A stretch of DNA of 5,291 nucleotides, from positions 6,642 through 11,932 of the forward strand of contig DONB01000199.1 in the NCBI GenBank assembly GCA_003510325.1, written 5' to 3'. Source of the DNA: Thiobacillus sp. Lineage in GTDB: Bacteria; Pseudomonadota; Gammaproteobacteria; Burkholderiales; Thiobacillaceae. The position numbers were made by a program, and so were the translations under genes. Shown one piece after another: positions 4,967 to 5,291 of this stretch (within the stretch, counting starts at the first letter, position 1; the number at the start of each line of letters is the position of its first letter). The notes under the pieces are model-generated. The model saw nothing but the letters and a program-made list of their open reading frames with translations, made no database searches and was not told the origin of the DNA.

Positions 4967-5006
4967 GCAACAAAAAAGCGCGGTCGAAACCGCGCTTTTT
5001 TGTTGC
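4967..5006 (-). terminator. valS: Bidirectional intrinsic terminator, mainly serving valS
   Basis: An 18-bp perfect stem (4967-4984 with 4989-5006) around a CGAA loop. The core is GCGCGGT/ACCGCGC flanked by six A's on one side and six T's on the other, so both strands give a U-run after a GC-rich stem. It begins 17 nt after the valS stop codon when read on the - strand, and backs up the FadL-gene terminator on the + strand. Confidence 0.93.
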
Positions 5007-5023
5007 TGCTGCGATTGGCTGTG

Positions 5024-5291
5024 TCAGCCCAGTCGCGCGTGCTGCGCTTCCAGTTTCTGCAGCATGACGGCGAAGTCGGCCAGCCGCGCCTGCTCCTGTT
5101 GCACCACGGCGGCAGGGGCGCGGTCTACGAAGCTGGGGTTGGCGAGCTTGGTTTCGGCCTTCTTGATCTCGCCCTGGATGCGGGTGATTTCCTTGGCCAG
5201 GCGCGCGCGTTCGGCGTCCTTGTCGATTTCCACCACCAGCATCATCCGCATGTCGCCGACCAGGGCGACGGGGGCGTCGGCTTCCGGCAGC
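5024..5291 (-). CDS. valS: Valyl-tRNA synthetase, C-terminal 88 residues (partial)
   Basis: Read on the - strand, the frame is open from the window edge to TGA at 5026-5024. The 88 residues match the end of bacterial ValS: a short [18 protein letters not shown] strand region followed by the C-terminal coiled-coil arm, with [36 protein letters not shown] and a last helix ending in AQHARLG. In ValS this arm contacts the tRNA, and the FVxRAPxxVV motif is characteristic. ValS charges tRNA-Val in the cytoplasm. The internal ATG at 5251 is not the start; the protein continues beyond the window and full-length ValS is about 900-950 residues. It converges on the sulfur locus and is not functionally tied to it. 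Confidence 0.92.
   Translation of the reverse strand, partial: LPEADAPVALVGDMRMMLVVEIDKDAERARLAKEITRIQGEIKKAETKLANPSFVDRAPAAVVQQEQARLADFAVMLQKLEAQHARLG

Overview
The window reads as a compact sulfur-oxidation locus from a GC-rich proteobacterium. The best guess is a chemolithotrophic betaproteobacterium of the Sulfuricella/Thiobacillus/Sulfuritalea type, judged from protein style and gene content; no 16S or other taxonomic marker is present. Gene order is soeA (3' end only) - soeB - soeC - rhodanese - tusA - dsrE2, then a FadL/OmpP1-type outer-membrane protein gene. All of these are on the + strand. The 3' end of valS converges on the - strand.

Bases 1-2030 hold the tail of a molybdopterin oxidoreductase catalytic subunit, a four-cluster [4Fe-4S] ferredoxin-like subunit and an eight-helix DmsC/NrfD-like membrane anchor. 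Together they fit SoeABC, the cytoplasm-facing, membrane-bound sulfite dehydrogenase that oxidises sulfite to sulfate and passes electrons to the quinone pool. The genes are separated by 36 and 32 nt and look co-transcribed.

Bases 2031-3476 hold the sulfur-relay trio rhd-tusA-dsrE2, known as a conserved set in sulfur oxidisers. These small cytoplasmic proteins pass persulfide sulfur from one cysteine to the next. The trio appears to start at its own sigma70-type promoter (TTGGCT, 17 bp spacer, TATATT). A 16-bp inverted repeat (ATTAGAA-AA-TTCTAAT) overlaps the -10 box and the likely start point, in the position of a repressor operator. Hairpins lie in both internal gaps (rhd/tusA and tusA/dsrE2), the second followed by a U-run, so the three genes are probably expressed at different levels. 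A strong intrinsic terminator closes the unit.

Bases 3477-4938 hold a structured upstream region and a 421-residue FadL/OmpP1-like outer-membrane channel. Its codon use is visibly less GC-rich than that of its neighbours, and it has its own terminator. Bases 4967-5006 form an 18-bp perfect stem that works as a terminator in both directions, followed by the valS 3' end.

Functional reading: sulfane sulfur entering the cytoplasm is taken over by Rhd, TusA and DsrE2 and delivered to an oxidation system not in this window (rDsr or sHdr). The sulfite that system makes is oxidised by SoeABC. The window thus links the entry and exit steps of cytoplasmic sulfur oxidation. A role for the outer-membrane protein in taking up hydrophobic compounds, possibly sulfur, is only inferred. 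No mobile element, CRISPR array, tRNA or rRNA was seen.
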